NCBI RefSeq assembly: GCF_000178975.2
Contig: NC_015064.1
Coordinates: 1,922,001-1,986,000 of the forward strand
Direction of reading: 5' to 3'
Length of the DNA stretch: 64,000 nt
Source: Granulicella tundricola MP5ACTX9
GTDB lineage: Bacteria; Acidobacteriota; Terriglobia; Terriglobales; Acidobacteriaceae
Below are positions 63,740 through 64,000 of this stretch, piece by piece. The notes beneath the pieces are model-generated. The model was not told where the DNA came from, did not search any database, and saw only the letters and a list, made by a program, of their open reading frames with translations. The stretch's first letter is position 1; every line of letters begins with the position of its first letter. The position numbers were made by a program, and so were the translations under genes.

Positions 63740-64000
63740 ATGACAGACGATCCTTTGAACACTATGACCTCCATCTCGAAGGCTCCTGCGGTCACGAATT
63801 TTGTTGCCGCTGCCGAGCCGATACCGCCGGATCAGAATGGTCCTCCCTCCGTAGTTCGCGAATACCTGAGAACGCGCGGCAGCGGTCGAGTGGCGGATAG
63901 CGCTTTCTCCGCGGCGATGCTGATTTGCGCGTGCAGCATCTTTGCAATCGTGATTTTTATCGCTTCGATCCTGATTCTGCGGTCGAAGCTGAGCCTGGCG
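63740..64000 (+). CDS. pstC: Phosphate ABC transporter permease PstC, 5' end only
   Basis: Open to the window edge; 87 codons visible. The cytoplasmic N-terminal part (MTDDPLNTMTSISKAPAV, Pro-rich PEPIPPDQNGPP, then REYLRTRGSGRVADSAF) leads into a hydrophobic helix AMLICACSIFAIVIFIASIL, as in PstC, which begins with a cytoplasmic tail then helix 1. Identification rests mainly on position directly after pstS. The start could also be ATG 63764. Confidence 0.75.
   Translation, partial: MTDDPLNTMTSISKAPAVTNFVAAAEPIPPDQNGPPSVVREYLRTRGSGRVADSAFSAAMLICACSIFAIVIFIASILILRSKLSLA

Overview
The window is a GC-rich bacterial chromosome segment, almost entirely coding, with GTG and TTG starts and many gene pairs overlapping by a few bases. 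The content points to an Acidobacteriota genome, probably Terriglobia (a Granulicella, Edaphobacter or Terriglobus relative). The clues are large MacB-like permeases of the orphan-permease (ADOP) type, a secretin carrying a C-terminal cohesin domain, fused E1 alpha/beta 2-oxoacid dehydrogenase, and long Gly-rich TolC paralogues. This assignment is inference from gene families and was not searched. No rRNA, tRNA, CRISPR array, prophage or transposase was seen.

Layout. 1-2.5 kb: glycerol catabolism (glpK, then glpD cut by the window edge), minus strand. 2.7-17.5 kb: a long minus-strand run reading HlyD adaptor, ATPase, permease, permease, ATPase, TolC, NtrC-type regulator, NtrY-type kinase, then a dipeptidyl peptidase IV; the first eight form one tight transcription unit, a complete ABC efflux system with its own regulator. 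17.8-20.8 kb: an MBOAT plus SGNH-like pair, probably an extracytoplasmic O-acylation system. 20.9-24.3 kb: an IclR regulator divergent from pgi and a peroxiredoxin-like gene. 24.7-31.2 kb: a small unknown protein, fused E1, a small exported coiled-coil protein, an MscS channel and a YyaL/DUF255 protein. 31.6-39.2 kb: a GAF-PAS-PAS-GGDEF gene broken by an in-frame stop, a second TolC, truA, an M20 peptidase and a fatty acid desaturase. 39.4-46 kb: manA, ackA and phosphoketolase (a route from xylulose 5-phosphate through acetyl phosphate to acetate and ATP), convergent with smpB-pepA. 46.3-52 kb: secretin-cohesin, two pseudopilins, an M48 protease, a beta-barrel protein and queF. 53.3-60.2 kb: an ABC exporter, a frameshifted hemW, threonine aldolase, a CHASE3-PAS kinase and a CheY-like regulator. 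60.4-64 kb: phoB, phoR, pstS and the start of pstC, the phosphate-starvation system.

The intergenic DNA is unusually rich in repeats. Three families recur: (1) a roughly 200-350 bp element present three times in the same orientation (24.3, 31.2, 52.1 kb); (2) REP-like palindromes of the form CCCAC...GTGGGGCAC, five copies, one inserted in frame inside the M20 peptidase gene; (3) mosaics of AACNGC hexamer arrays with a GCTTCGCTCAGAATGAC module (17.8, 52.7-53.3, 56.6-56.8 kb). Two genes are interrupted (GGDEF by an amber codon, hemW by a one-base deletion), either true decay or consensus errors.
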